DNA from: Rattus norvegicus | Lineage: Eukaryota > Chordata > Mammalia > Rodentia > Muridae | Assembly (NCBI RefSeq): GCF_036323735.1 | Contig: NC_086023.1 | Location: forward strand, 10,923,001-10,987,000 | Length of the DNA stretch: 64,000 nucleotides | Direction: 5' to 3' | Part shown: positions 41,801 to 53,354 of the stretch, one piece after another | How positions within the stretch are numbered: the stretch's first letter is position 1 | How the letters are laid out: each line of letters starts with the position of its first letter | The notes under the pieces: generated by a model | Database searches by the model: none | What the model saw: the letters and a program-made list of their open reading frames with translations, nothing else | What the model was told of the DNA's origin: nothing | Position numbers and translations under genes: made by a program

Positions 41801-42250
41801 CTTACATGACAACACATGTTGGTAAGGATGAGGAGAAAGAGGAACACTCCTCCATTGTTGATGGGATTGCAAACTGGTACAACCACTCTAGAAATCAATC
41901 TGGAGGTTCCTCAGAAAATTGGAAATAGATCTACCTAAAGACCCAGCAATACCACTCTTGGCAATAAAGCCAAAAGTGGGAGGTATATGCCCCACCATGC
42001 CACAGGGGCACGTGTTCCACTATGTTCATAGTGGCCTTGCTTGTGACAGCCAGAAACTGGAAACAACCCAGATGTCCCACAACAGAAGAATGGATACAGA
42101 AAATGTGGTTCATTTACACAATGGAATACTACTCAGCCATTAAGAATGAAGACATGCTGAGTTTTGCAGGCAAATGGAAGGAACCAGAAAATAGCATCCT
42201 GAATGAGGTAACTCAGACCCAAAGGACGTGCATGGTATGTACTCCCTAAT
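38885..42250 (+). pseudogene. L1 ORF2 reverse transcriptase and C-terminal region
   Basis: ORF2 resumes after the LTR with 'NSFFFNTS'-type text and continues in several frames: linker (38966-39436), RT palm 'GFIPGMQGWFNIQKSINV' (39934-40110), 'SGTRQGCPLSPYLFNIVLEV', and the active site, which reads FADG instead of the family FADD (around 40530). The Cys-rich C-terminal region is seen near 42000-42250 ('TARNWKQPRCPTTEEWIQKM'). An ID element at 40117 splits the palm, and multiple frameshifts occur. Confidence 0.9.
40117..40203 (+). mobile_element. ID SINE (rat)
   Basis: Complete ID in the RT domain of L1, with AAAAAATCACAGGATC duplicated on both sides. Confidence 0.97.
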
Positions 42251-42825
42251 AAGTGGATATTAGACAAAAAAAAAAAAAAAAAAGGACAGAATACCCAAGA
42301 TACACTCCACAGAACTCAAAAAAGGTCAACAAGTTGAAGGGCCCAAGTTAGGATGCCTCAGTCTCACTTCGGAGGGAGAAGAAAGCAACCACAAAGTGAA
42401 GGGGAGGGGCCTGCGGAGGGAAAGAAGATGGCGGGGAGAGGGGGAGAGGGAAACATGATCTGGTATTGGGTGGGGGAAAAGGACTGAAGGCCAGCAGAAG
42501 GAATGAAAATAGGTGAGCTTGGGAGGTGGGGTGGGGGAGATCCTTCAGACTGCACCAGAGACCTGGGAGGTGAGTGACCCTCAGGACTCAAAGGGAGGAG
42601 ACCCTAGATGAAATGCCCTACAGTGGGGAGAGGGAACTTGTAGAGCCTCCCCACCCCCTGCAGCAGAAAGACAGGACATCAAGTAAGGGATGGGGTTGCC
42701 ATCCCACAGTCAAAACTGTGACCCATAATTGTTCCTGTCTGAAAGAACTGCAGGGTCAAAAATGGAGAAGAGCCTGAGGGAGGTCCAGGGACAGGTCCAA
42801 AAGGGGATCCAGCTCAAACTGTGGG

Positions 42826-42995
42826 GCTGGCACTGCAAACTTGTGGGCTGTGCTGCCGTACACCTACAATCCTAACACTTGAGGGATAGAGGCAAGGGTC
42901 AGAAATTCAAGGTCACCCTCAAGTATATAGCCAATTCAGAACCTGCCGGGGCTACATGAGACCTATCTCAAAAAAAAAAAAAAAAAAAAAAAAAA
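42826..42995 (+). mobile_element. Diverged B1-type SINE
   Basis: 'ctacaatcctaacacttgag', 'aattcaaggtcaccctcaag' and a 26-base A-tail. Confidence 0.7.
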
Positions 42996-43400
42996 CCCTC
43001 TGTGCTAAAATGCAGAGTCAGTAGCTAAAATTAAGTCCAGCGTCTTCATGCCAAACAGCTAAACAGAGCCCTGCCAATGGCGAAAACCTTTTTCCTTTGT
43101 TTATGGGTTGCTAGGTAGAAAAGGATCCTGCTGGGCTGAACCCTGGCATCCTTCACAGTTGGGAGGAGGCAGACCTCTGTAATTAAGAGGAAGTCCTTTT
43201 CAATATCAGTCTTATAAACATAGATGGAACAATCAATTATAAAAAATTGTGTTTTCCGAACACTCCTGCTAACTAGGAACTCATATGGAATCCTCAAATT
43301 TGTTCCCAGCGCCGGTCTTACTTTTCAGCCCTTGGTGAAATATTTGCTGAATATTGATTTGTATTGAATATTTGCTGAATATTGATTTAATAAGCATATG
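42996..43400. other. No recognised feature
   Basis: Contains a direct repeat, 'aatatttgctgaatattgat', at 43343-43388. Nothing else supported. Confidence 0.4.
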
Positions 43401-43404
43401 CTGT

Positions 43405-43755
43405 GGTTGTTTGAATGACAAGGGCCCCAGTAGGGTCATATATCTCGTTCCTTAGTTATTGGAACCGTTTGGAGGATTAGGAGGTGTGGCCTTGTTGGAC
43501 GAGGTTGTCACTGAGGTGGGCTTGGAGGTTTCAGAAGCCCGTGTCCAGTTTCTCTGTCCACCTCCATCTTGAGAGTCTCTAGCTCTCAGGTACAGTTTCA
43601 GCACCGGCCACGCCTGCCCACCATCGTGCTTGCTGCCTCGATGGCCACGGACTCACCTTCTCAAACTGTGAGCAAGCCCCCGTTACATGCTTTCTTCTAT
43701 GAGCTGCCTTTTTGTAGTGTCTCTTCCCAGCAATAGAAAAGTAACTAAGACACCT
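43405..43755 (+). repeat. Rodent medium-reiteration repeat, type 2
   Basis: 'attaggaggtgtggccttgt', 'gtgggcttggaggtttcaga' and 'agcaatagaaaagtaactaa' landmarks. Confidence 0.75.
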
Positions 43756-43764
43756 GCACACTCT

Positions 43765-44115
43765 TTTTAAACTTTAATTAATTAATTAATCTCTCATATA
43801 TGATACCTCAACAGCTGTTTTTCTTTCTTCTTCTCCTTCCAGTCTCTCCTCACTGCTTCCCCTCTCCCCCAGACCCACTTTTCCTCTAATTTATTTCAGA
43901 AAAGGGCAGGCCTCCCAGGGACATCAACCAACTATGGCACATCAAGGCACATTAAGACTGGGACATCCCCTCATATCAGGGCTGGACAAGGCAACCCAGG
44001 AAGAGGGAGGGGTCCCCAAAGCCAAGAGTCAGAGACAGCCCTGCTCTCACTGTCAGGAGTCCCACAAGAACACCAAGTACACGCCCATAACAGATGCAGA
44101 GACCTAGGTCCAACT
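43765..44115 (-). mobile_element. Possible antisense L1-type fragment
   Basis: 'ggcctcccagggacatcaac', 'ggctggacaaggcaacccag' and 'gtcaggagtcccacaagaac' recall a widespread rodent L1 3' fragment. No frame or tail confirms it. Confidence 0.45.
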
Positions 44116-45285
44116 CTTAAAAATTAATGGTGTGGTCGTCTGTGCATGGGGCTTGTGTGTTGAGATCACTTAGGAATTGCTTCTACTGCCCCACCATGCA
44201 CGTTCCAGCGATGGAGCTCAGGTTGGTATGCTTGTCAGCGAGCACCCTCTCCTGATAAGCCAGCTCTTCTTTTCCATACTTACTTATCTTATTTTATGAG
44301 TATGACTTGGCACAGCTGTAATGTGGAAATGGCGAGAGTCATGAAGCCAGCACAGCTGTCTGACACAGTCAGACACCTCAGCAAAGCTGAGGTGAGCGCT
44401 GAAGTCCTTCTGTCTCTAACCTCTGGGTTTTGGTCTCAGTGTGTTGCACTCTTAGGCACTTCCGGCACTAGGATTCATTTTATATCTTTTCCCAAGAGAA
44501 TTATGTCGGAGTGTTTTTAAGGACAGCTCTAAACGTGACTTTACCTGGCCACTATTTGGAAGTCTTCCTCATGCCCTGGAGATCACTAAGCACGGATAAG
44601 CACAGAGCTAGATGAGGCCATTACTCCAGGGATCTTCTTGGGTCATCTGCTGTGGAACACGCACAAGCAGTATAATTGGGGCAGGGTAAACGGAGACAAT
44701 TGACAAACTCCGACTGGCCAGGAGGGTAGGTCACAGATTCAAGGCCTCCCTACAATAGACTCAGAGCTCTCTGAAAATGTACTTTAAAGATAGGGACTCA
44801 TACAGGGTAGAACCCTGGAGGGATGAATTAGTAAATCAGATAGGTTAGCTAAAATAAAGTTTTCTTACTTTGTAGTGCGGATGATAAAACATATAGTAAA
44901 AGAAGTTATGTGTTAGCATTTGCTATTTATAAAAAGACTGGTTCAGATATTTTCTGCTTGTCTGGAGGACTTTTCAAACTGCAAACACTGCCAGCCTATA
45001 GGCAGGCTGTCATATAATAATTGTGTTTGCTTTGGAGGACACTTTCTTTAGGTTCTTTAAATTGGAGTTACAGGGCTGATACTAAAAATAAAATCTGTTC
45101 TGTTTATATTTTCTAATTGTGACTGAACGTGTAACTCTGGGTATGTAATAAAAAAATCAAACACGTCACCTGTACTTCTAGGATAACCATTAGCCTGTTG
45201 CAGGATATTTGATCACATTTTGATCCCCAAGATTGTGTTGTTTCCTGGAGAAACCTGTTTCTGGTTGTGATTGGCTCAGCCTTAA
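44116..45285. other. No recognised feature
   Basis: Over 1 kb without a SINE, LTR or exon I can support. Confidence 0.4.
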
Positions 45286-45289
45286 CACA

Positions 45290-45830
45290 CACCCTTAATC
45301 CCAAACAATGAAGGCAAAGTTAGTCTGCAGAAGGAAGCAGCTATGTTTGAAAGTGATGTCTAACTGGGTGACAAGGTGACAAATCAGAGAAAGGTTTGAT
45401 AGAATAGGATCCGCCCAACTATTAATGGGAGGAGAGAGGAAAGCGAGGCAGCGTAGGAGAGCAGGCCATTTTACCAGGAGAATTTTACAGAGACAGGTTG
45501 AAGAGAGAACAAGCTAGACACAGGTGACAGAAGACAGAGGAGACAGAGAATGAGAAGAAGCCAGAAGATTAGAACAGACTGCCAGAGTTAGTGTGAGGCT
45601 GAGAGGGCAATTCAGTCAGAGGCCAATAGAAAAACCAGATTGAACCAGTCAGATTGAATTGTAGCAAGTTTCAGAGGCTGAAAACTGTCTAGGACTGGAA
45701 AAGATTGTAAGGAGGTTAGAAGCTTCTAGCCCTAGGTTATTCAGACTGAGGCAGTAAGCCTCGGAGACGACAATTACACAGGGGAATAAAAGTTACTTTT
45801 CCATTAGTCTGTCTTTGTCCTGTGTAAATA
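45290..45830 (+). repeat. Probable rodent medium-reiteration repeat
   Basis: 'gtgacaaatcagagaaaggt', 'ggagagaggaaagcgaggca' and 'gaggcagtaagcctcgga' resemble a known rodent dispersed repeat with a purine-rich middle; AATAAA at 45785. Name and edges are uncertain. Confidence 0.4.
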
Positions 45831-46394
45831 GGAGCCTGTATAAATAAAGGAGCATCTGGTTGCTGCACCCTGGGCTGGACTGACTGGTCAGGGGCACCCC
45901 CTCCCCCCCAACCCCCAACCTCCGGTCCACAGCACACTCACCAACGACTGCTTGTCTGCTTTGCTCACGTATGAGTATGCATGGCATTTGCAAACAGGGC
46001 CCACAGGGGTCAGAAGAAGGCATTTGGAATGCCCTAGAACTGATGTCATAGACAACTGAGAGTTAGCATGTGGGTGCTGGGAACTGAACTCCCCTCTTCT
46101 GCAGGAGGAGCAAGTACTCTGAACTGCTGGACTGTCTCCTGTCGGCCTAACCTTGAACTCTTGATCTTCCTGACTTACCCTCCTATACTCTACAATGGCT
46201 TAACTATGAATTATCATTTTGCTCATGAGTTGGCAAAACTTTGTCATTCTGTCTGCTGCTGGAGAGAGTGTGACAAGTGAAAGATCATATACTGCTATGA
46301 AAAATTCATATGAATCTGCATCATTCTTGGCTAATCTCTGCTCAGGCCTTGGCTAGGATAACCTGATATTGCTCCATATGGCTCTCATCTCCAG

Positions 46395-46398
<4 letters not shown>

Positions 46399-46449
<51 letters not shown>
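46399..46449. repeat. (CT)n microsatellite
   Basis: About 50 bp of pure CT beside an antisense B1. Confidence 0.95.
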
Positions 46450-46451
<2 letters not shown>

Positions 46452-46452
46452 G

Positions 46453-46586
46453 TTTTTAGACAGGGTTCTTTCCCCCGTGCAGCCCTGCCTGTCCTGAGAC
46501 TCGCTCAGGCTGGCCTCAGACCCAGTGACCTGCCTGCTTCTGGCTCCTGAGTTCTGGATTAAAGGTGTGCACCACCACGCCCAATC
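46453..46586 (-). mobile_element. B1 SINE
   Basis: Antisense B1 ('agacagggttctttcccc', 'tggattaaaggtgtgcacca'). Confidence 0.85.
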
Positions 46587-46712
46587 TTGTTGGCTGTTCT
46601 TATGACAAAGCAGAAATCTAGGTCAAAGCACAAAAGCATAGAGTTTTAGAGTCTAGGCTTCACTATGTAGCCCAGGATAGCTTCTAAATTTCAATCTTGT
46701 CTCAACTTTTTT

Positions 46713-47021
46713 TTTAGAGAATTGTTTAATTAGTTTCTGTATTCACATACATACACTGTTGCTGTCTTCAGACACACCAGAAGAGGGCATCAGATCTCAT
46801 TACAGATGGTTGTGAGCCACCATGTGGTTGCTGGGATTTGAACTCAGGACCTCTGGAAGAGCAGTCTTTTTTTTTTTTTTTTTTTTTTTTTGGTTCTTTT
46901 TTTTTCGGAGCTGGGGACCGAACCCAGGGCCTTGTGCTTCCTAGGTAAGCGCTCTACCACTGAGCTAAATCCCCAGCCCCTGGAAGAGCAGTCTTAACCA
47001 CTGAGCCATCTCTCCAGTCCA
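46713..47021 (-). mobile_element. B2 SINE split by an ID element
   Basis: Antisense B2; TGGAAGAGCAGTCT of its head occurs at both 46855-46868 and 46981-46994 around an ID. Confidence 0.95.
46869..46980 (-). mobile_element. ID SINE (rat) inside B2
   Basis: Antisense ID with a T-run longer than 25 bases, the youngest of the nested pair. Confidence 0.96.
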
Positions 47022-47282
47022 TGTCTCTACTTTCTAAATGATGGGAGTGGATTTATGTGCTACCATGCTTAGCCTTAATAGGATTTTTGATTTTTATTTT
47101 TAGAAATAATTTTGGCAAAGCAATTCAACGTTTTGAGGTGGCTCTGCATTCTGCTGTTACTTATTTTTGTGTTTTCTATTTCTGGGGTATTAATCAATAG
47201 CATTGAACATGAAGAGTGTACAGTGAGGTTATTGTTTGAAATTATGGCCTAAGCCTGGAAACCTCTTCTCATCTTGTTACCA

Positions 47283-47462
47283 AAAGGGGTGTAGCAATGC
47301 TGGGACCCTTTAATACATTTCCTTGTGTTATGGGAACCCTCAACCAGAAAATTATTTTGTTGCTACTTCATAACTGTAAGTTAGCTACTATTATGAATTG
47401 TAATGCAAATATCTGATATCTAACCTCCAAAGGGGTTGTGACCCACAGGCTGAGAACTTCTG
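47283..47462 (+). mobile_element. URR1-like hAT DNA transposon relic
   Basis: 'gaccctttaatacatttcct', 'gctacttcataactgtaagt', 'aggggttgtgacccacaggc' and a terminal 'tgagaac' match the rodent URR1-type non-autonomous element. The left inverted repeat is eroded. Confidence 0.7.
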
Positions 47463-47709
47463 GGCAAGAGAGAAGGCTCAGGGACTACCATTACCATTTG
47501 TTCTTGTTAGAGGACCATGGTTCAGGTTTCCCATGGCAGCTCGCAACTCTAACTCCAGTTTTAGAGGCCTCCACATGAACTTTGTGTGTGCACATACACA
47601 CAGGCAAACATACCTGTACATAGATAAATAGAATAAATCTTTTGGAAAAGGTGAATTCATTTTTAAATTGTTTGCCACATTTAAAAAGAATAGAAATTTA
47701 ACTCCCACC

Positions 47710-48130
47710 TTATCACTTACGTCGGGTGGGAGAGCTGGCCCTGCCCCTCGCTGGCCGCCCTCGCTGGCTGCAGCATTGGATGAGCCACACCCCTACTCCC
47801 ACCACAGTGCTGGAGAGCTGGTGGACTGACCAACTCAGCCTTGACCTGACGCCAGCTCCAGGGCTCTGAGTTGGCCCACTTTAACATCCACCCCATCTGT
47901 GAACTGCTTGAGTCATGAAGGGGCTGGTCCTACAGATCCAAAGCTGCAGGATCTCCCTGACACAGAGCAACAACAGGATATCCAAAAGGAGTCCTGGGGA
48001 GGATCTACTATTAATGGTGTAGCAGAGGTCAGAGACCTAGAACCAGACCATAGCAATGAACATTTGCAAGTAAAGATGTGTGGACACTGCAGCTTCCACA
48101 GCAAGATTTTACCTAAGCAAATATTTTGAA
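47710..48130 (+). repeat. Unassigned rodent dispersed repeat
   Basis: 'gagagctggccctgcccctc' and 'gacctagaaccagaccatag' resemble a dispersed rodent sequence often seen near L1 ends. Low certainty; a 76-codon frame here is not supported as a gene. Confidence 0.35.
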
Positions 48131-48174
48131 TACTTCCTTTTCTTGGGTGTGAAACGTTTGGTGCTTTCTGTTGC

Positions 48175-48555
48175 TCTGTCTTAGGGTTACTGTCCCTGTG
48201 ATGAAACTCTATAACCAGAAGTAGCTTGGTGTGGAAAGGGTTTATTTGGTTTACATATTCTGAGTCACAGATCATGAAGGAGGTTGGGTAGGACCCTGGA
48301 GGCAGGAGCTGAAGAGGAGGCCAGGGAGGACTACTGCTTACTGGCTTGTTCATCATGGCTTGCTCAACCTGCTTTCTTAGAGAACCCAGGAGTGGCCCCA
48401 CCCACACTGGGCTGGGCCTTGACCATCAATCATTAATTTGGAAAATGGCCCACAGGCCAGCCTATAGCCTGATCTTATGTGGTCATTTTCTCAAGTGAAG
48501 TTCCTGCTCTCAGTGACTCTAGCTTGTGTCACATTGACATGAAACTAGCCGGCAC
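48175..48555 (-). repeat. Rodent medium-reiteration repeat, type 1
   Basis: 'cttagggttactgtccctgt', 'ggtttatttggtttacatat', 'ggagtggccccacccacact' and 'ttgacatgaaactagccggc'. Confidence 0.8.
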
Positions 48556-48559
48556 ATCC

Positions 48560-49015
48560 TCTCAAGGGCAAATCCTCTGGCCATCTGATGCCTGTACCAC
48601 CTCTAGGCAGCAGATAGAGATGAAGGGGACGTACGGTCTTTCTCAATGGATCTAACTGGATCTCTGGTTTCCTATTACTTTGCTTAGAGATGCCAGGATG
48701 GCCTTAGCAGTAAATATTTCCTGTAAACAATAAAGCAAAATTAATATCCTTAATGGCCAACTTGGAAAGGCTGTTTGCTTCTTGCCACACAGCCTATCTT
48801 TCAAGATAAAGAATTCTGATCATTGCTGACTGTGCACTGCTGACATTGAATTGTACTCTGTAAAACCAGGTCCGGCAATGCTGGTCTTCATGCCAGCATG
48901 CAGAAGGATAAAAACCCCAGGTAGAATGTGGGCCTTCTATGGTCTATGAAGTAAGATCCTGCCACCCCACCCAACTAGACAATGGCAAATTCAATAGAGG
49001 GAATTAGACCTGTGG
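48560..49015. other. No recognised feature
   Basis: Nothing supported. Confidence 0.4.
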
Positions 49016-49059
49016 CTTTTTAATCTTAATTTTTGGTTGACATATAAAGAAATGGACTT

Positions 49060-49365
49060 CATTATGACATTTTCACATACATATATCTCATTATACTTTT
49101 AAAAGTACGCTCTCACACTGTCCTCCCTTGCCCCTTTCCCCCTCTCTTGTTGCTACCCTTCTTCCTCTCAAATGGTTTCCACTCTGTATTTCTGTCACTT
49201 TCTGAGTCTCGTAGTCTTTTGTTGGACATAATCCTCTCTGGTTCTATCCACTTTACTGCAAATGTCAGATTCTTATTCTTCCTTACAACTGGGTAAAGTC
49301 CAAGTGTGAATGTACACATCTACCACTTTTCATCTGTTATTGAGATGATAGTAATATAATCACAA
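49060..49365 (-). mobile_element. Antisense L1 3'-region fragment
   Basis: 'ttggacataatcctctctgg' and 'ttacaactgggtaaagtcca' then 'tgaatgtacacatctaccac' read as antisense L1 ORF2 C-terminal text. Confidence 0.55.
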
Positions 49366-49739
49366 GACTCCTCCTTTCCTTCCCTCCCTTCATAACCTCC
49401 CATATGCCCCTCCCAGGTCTCTAACCCATTCACAGTCTCTGTTTTCATTTGTTGTTATTGTGTGCATATACACCTACGCACATACATGTATAGTCCTAAA
49501 CTTACTACTCAGCCCTTTTAATGGTACTTGTATGTATATTTTTGAGGCTGACCATTTGCCACTGGAGAACAATCCGGGTGTTCTTTCCTGAGGATAACAC
49601 ATACTTTTCTCCGTTCGTCTTTGTTCTTTTAATTTGGCTGGATGGCTACTGGCTACTTCACTGATTGGGCCCGGGGTAGCAGGGATGGTTTAGGAGTGCC
49701 CAGCCTTTGAGGTAGCCAAGGCATTTAAAAATTAACTGT

Positions 49740-49795
49740 GCACATGCGTGCGCATGTGCGTGTGTGCGCGTGCGTGTGCCTGTGTGTGTCTTCCA
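49740..49795. repeat. Alternating purine-pyrimidine TG/CG tract
   Basis: TGCGTGCGCATGTGCG-type sequence. The CG-containing alternation is a classic Z-DNA composition. Confidence 0.8.
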
Positions 49796-49799
49796 TTCG

Positions 49800-50165
49800 T
49801 GAATCCAGATAGCTCCTGGGTGAGTGCGCATGTGACCCACCAGTAGCCAAAGCGGTGTAGCCCAAACTCACCGTGACACTGGCACACCGGACATTCGTTT
49901 TATTTGCATTTTCCCTTAAAAAACCTGAGTCTCATTAGTTCCTCATCTAACTGCTATGGCAGAACACTTGATTACAGGCACTGGCGGATGGAAATGTTAC
50001 ATCTGACTCACAGTTTGGGGTACAGACCCCAACAGCGGGGAGGTGTAGTGGCAAGAGGAGCTGGCAACGCTGCGTCCTCCGTCACAGGCAGACAGGCAGA
50101 GATGAACACCTGTGCTCAGGCTGTTCTATTCACGCACGCACACATGAAATAAAAAAAATAATAAA
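49800..50165. other. No recognised gene; SINE-like text near 49985-50150
   Basis: 'ggtgtagtggcaagaggagc' region may be B4-like, but it is too decayed to call. Confidence 0.35.
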
Positions 50166-50169
50166 AATT

Positions 50170-50338
50170 ACAAATATAAGGCCTGCCTGGACTAGTAAAT
50201 TTAAGGCCAGCCTTTGGAAATTTGTCAGACCCCATTTCAATGTGAAAAAGATCAGTCGCTGGTGGTGTAGGTCTGTGGTCAGAGCTCGTCTAGCGGGTGG
50301 GAGGCTCAACCCCCAGGGCCACCAAAAGAAAAAAAATA
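50170..50338 (+). mobile_element. B4 (ID-B1 composite) SINE, old
   Basis: A B1-like left part ('aaggccagcctttggaaat') is followed by an ID-like right part ('ctggtggtgtaggtctgtgg', 'caacccccagggccacc') and an A-rich tail, the layout of B4. Confidence 0.65.
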
Positions 50339-50532
50339 CATAGGTCTTCACAGTAGCAGCACACATTCTGAGATATACCTCCATATATTTGAAAGATACA
50401 ATCGAAAATATTTAAATACAACTTTAAATTGATGTTCTGAGAATTTTAAACATGCATACAACTCCTCTGGAACCATTCCAGCTGTCATTTTTATTATCGA
50501 GAGAAGATATTGAGAGAGGATCATTTTACGTA

Positions 50533-50820
50533 ACCCTGGATGTGATAGACCTATGTAGACCCGGCTGGCCTAGACGTCACGGAGATCCGCCTGCCTCTGT
50601 CTCCCAAGTTCCGGGATTAAAGGTATACGCCACCCCATGCTTGTTATCTCTTGAAAGAAGGCTTTGTTTTGCAGCCCTGTCAGTCCCAGAACTTGCTCTG
50701 TGGACCAGGCGGATCTTAAATTTGCAGTGCCGCTCCTGCCTCTGCCTCTTGAGTACTTGGGCATCCAGGTTTGTGTGACCAGGTCTCACGATGTTTCTGT
50801 GATGGAGGGCTGGGATTACA
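50533..50820 (-). mobile_element. Two adjacent antisense B1 SINEs
   Basis: First copy 50533-50640 ('gatccgcctgcctctgtctc'), second 50655-50820 ('gaacttgctctgtggaccag'). Confidence 0.8.
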
Positions 50821-50837
50821 GGGGTGTAGCCAGCTGG

Positions 50838-50955
50838 AATCCCAGCCCCAGAGGATCTGGCACCCTCTTCTGGGTTCTGCTGGCATCAGGCACACAAGGT
50901 GCCCATACATATATACACATCCTCACACATACACAGAAAGGAAATGTAAGAAATT
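50838..50955 (+). mobile_element. B2/B3 SINE 3' fragment
   Basis: 'ggatctggcaccctcttctg' then CA/TA-rich text and 'agaaaggaaatgtaa'. Confidence 0.6.
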
Positions 50956-50959
50956 AGGA

Positions 50960-51580
50960 GATCTCATTGTCGACTTAGAATTGGCCTAAGTCTTTCGGGG
51001 CTGACCTTCAGTGACAGACTCTTGCAATCCAGCGACCATGTGGGTCGAGAGTGTCAAGAGCAGAGAGTGTTCTTTACCACTGAGCCGTCCCTCTAGCACC
51101 AACTCTCTTAAAAAGGACATCAATGTTATTTCCTCCGCTTTTAATTGTGCACAGTTTCATGGCAGCATGCAAGTCCACGTTCCAGTGCAGACATCACCGC
51201 TAGCCGTTTATGCAAATTTGCAGCTAATTTTGAAAAAAAGCAGAAAGGCTTAAAAATTGCTTATCAAGTCTGCAAGAAGCAAACGCCAGGCGGAAATTCG
51301 AAGCCACCCTGCATCATCACCGGGAGCAAGAGCCTGTTCTATAAGAGGAGCTTGTTTCTTGGCGTTCCGTACCAATACATTAACGCTGGCTATTATGAAA
51401 TTGATCCCAAACCTGGCAGGTTCAGCGTGTGCTTAGAGATCAGAGCAGACCATGGACGGCCTCTGCTCCTCCACATTGCACATTGTTAGAATGATGGAGC
51501 AGTTGTCCTGTGCTCAGTGGCGGTGGCCTTGTGAATGAGGGTCTATGGATGCTCCTTAAATCAATGGAGAATGCCTACTT
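50960..51580. other. No supported gene
   Basis: A 114-codon plus-strand frame (51145-51489) lies in non-repetitive sequence. It has no recognisable domain and no clear splice signals, so it is noted but not called. Confidence 0.35.
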
Positions 51581-51584
51581 CACA

Positions 51585-51634
<50 letters not shown>

Positions 51635-51635
51635 A

Positions 51636-51693
<58 letters not shown>
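51585..51693. repeat. Compound (TG)n-(GA)n microsatellite
   Basis: About 20 TG units followed by AAGAGA and (GA)n, as at 5135-5296. Confidence 0.95.
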
Positions 51694-51697
<4 letters not shown>

Positions 51698-51807
51698 AAA
51701 TCCAGGGCCTTAGGCATGCTGGGTGAGTGCTCTGCCAGTCTTCACACTTCCCACTCTCTTATTTATCCACAGTGTTTGTTATCTTTATATTTTGGTTAAG
51801 TAAATTG

Positions 51808-52205
51808 TATTGACTGGTTTTGTGTGTCACCTTGACACAAACTGGAGTTATCATGGAGAAAGAAGCCTCAGTTGAGGAAATGCCTCCATGAGATCCAGCT
51901 GTAAGGCATTTTCTCAATTAGTGATCAAGGGGGGAGGACCCAGCCCATTTTGGGTGGTGCCATCCCTGGGCTGGTGGTCCTGGGTTCTATAAGAGAGCAA
52001 GCTGAGTAAGCCAGGAGAAGCAAGCCAGTAAGCAGCACCCCTCCATGGCCTCTGCATCAGCTCCTGCTTCCTGACCTGCTTGAGTTCCAGTCCTGACTTC
52101 CTTTGGTGATGAACAGCAATGTAAGCTGGATAAACCCTTTCCTCCCCAACTTGCTTCTTGGTCCTGATGTTTGTGAAGGACTAGGAACCCTGGCTAACAC
52201 ATAAA
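51808..52205 (+). repeat. Rodent medium-reiteration repeat, type 1 (best copy)
   Basis: Nearly complete: 'tgtgtcaccttgacacaaac', 'aaatgcctccatgagatcca', 'tgggtggtgccatccctggg' and 'aaaccctttcctccccaact'. Used here as the orientation reference. Confidence 0.85.
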
Positions 52206-52473
52206 TGAAAGTTTATTCTTTAGATATTATTCATATCTAGTTCATCTAATGAATAAGTGCTTTCAATAGATGTTATGTCTATTTCTAAGGGAAACCAATG
52301 TCAATGGAGAACTCTTCAGGTCTTAATTCTGACATAACTACTGTATGTGCAGAATTCCACACCATGCACCCCAATCCCATCCATCTTCCTGTCCTTCCAT
52401 ATCTGCCCTCCACCATTGCAACCTCACAGAAGGAAAAAAAATATATAAATACATATTTATATATAAATATATA

Positions 52474-52499
52474 GTCATTCATATATATATATGAATGAC
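52474..52499. repeat. Perfect 26-bp AT-rich palindrome
   Basis: GTCATTC, six AT dinucleotides, GAATGAC. The arms pair perfectly, so it could extrude as a cruciform. It lies at the end of an AT-rich stretch. Confidence 0.95.
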
Positions 52500-52574
52500 A
52501 GTGGTGGCAGCTCATGCCTCTTTAAAAATTATTTAGGGCATGGGGAGGGGAGTTGAGAGGGTAGTAGAGACAGA

Positions 52575-52576
52575 GA

Positions 52577-52643
<67 letters not shown>

Positions 52644-52700
52644 AGAGGAAGAGAAGAGAAGAGAGGAGAAGAGAAGAGACAAGAAGTAGAGTAGAGGCCA
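52575..52700. repeat. (GA)n and GAGAA purine tract
   Basis: Pure GA to about 52640, then GAAGAGAAGAGAGG-type repeats. Confidence 0.95.
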
Positions 52701-52790
52701 CCATGATCATGTGGAGAGAGAGGGGGCTGGGGAATAATGGGGAGAGAGGGGTAAGGAGGAAAGGACAGAGCAGAAACAATAAGGCAAGAG

Positions 52791-52935
52791 AGCCAGCTCA
52801 TGGCTTTAATCTCAGCCTTCTGGAGGCAGAAGCAGGGAGATCTTTGTGAGTTTGAGGCCAGCCTGGTGTGCAGAGCAAGTTCTAGGATAGCCAAGGCCAG
52901 TGAAACCTTTGCTCAAAAAACCAAACCAACCAACC
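52791..52935 (+). mobile_element. B1 SINE
   Basis: 'ggctttaatctcagccttct', 'gtttgaggccagcctggtgt' and an ACCAAACCAACC tail. Confidence 0.85.
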
Positions 52936-52989
52936 AAATAAATAAAATAAAAAGAAAGACAGACAGAAAGAAAATATAATACTGTGGAA

Positions 52990-53350
52990 GCTGCAGTGTG
53001 TCCCACACTATACCCTTTTGTCCAAACATCTTTATTTGCAAATGTTCATTGCAATGAGTCATTCATTGGTTAGGTTTGAGATCTCTGGCTGCTGCTACAC
53101 ATTCTGGCAGCTCATAGATGGGGTAGATGCAGGGGTGGGACAATTCAAAGCCTTGGATCTGGGCCTCGGTGGTCGGTGAGTTGGTCGGTCTTTCTTGCAC
53201 TCACCAGGGCCAGGTCTCCAGCACTGTGGCTGCAGCCGGTGAGGGGCAGGGCAGTTCTCCCTAGTGCTGCAGCCAGTGAGGGCAGGACGAACTCTTCCAC
53301 ACACACCCAGAGTGGGGGCAGCTCTCTAGCACCATCGTGCAACTCACACA
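52990..53350. other. No recognised feature
   Basis: Contains a repeated phrase, 'gcagccggtgaggg' and 'gcagccagtgaggg' (53231 and 53269), otherwise unassigned. Confidence 0.4.
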
Positions 53351-53354
53351 ATCG

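Larger units (their letters stand above)
34796..42790 (+). mobile_element. LINE-1 element, near full length, with four insertions
   Basis: Order along the plus strand: 5' sequence, ORF1 remnants, ORF2 endonuclease, reverse transcriptase and C-terminal region, then a G-rich 3'UTR. After subtracting four insertions (mRNA retrocopy, two ID elements, a solo LTR; about 2.3 kb) the L1 is about 5.7 kb. Both ORFs are broken by stops and indels, so it is retrotransposition-dead. Confidence 0.93.

Noticed and set aside
51145..51489. 114-codon frame in non-repetitive sequence
   Set aside because: No family signature or clear splice sites; a comparative alignment would be needed before calling it an exon.
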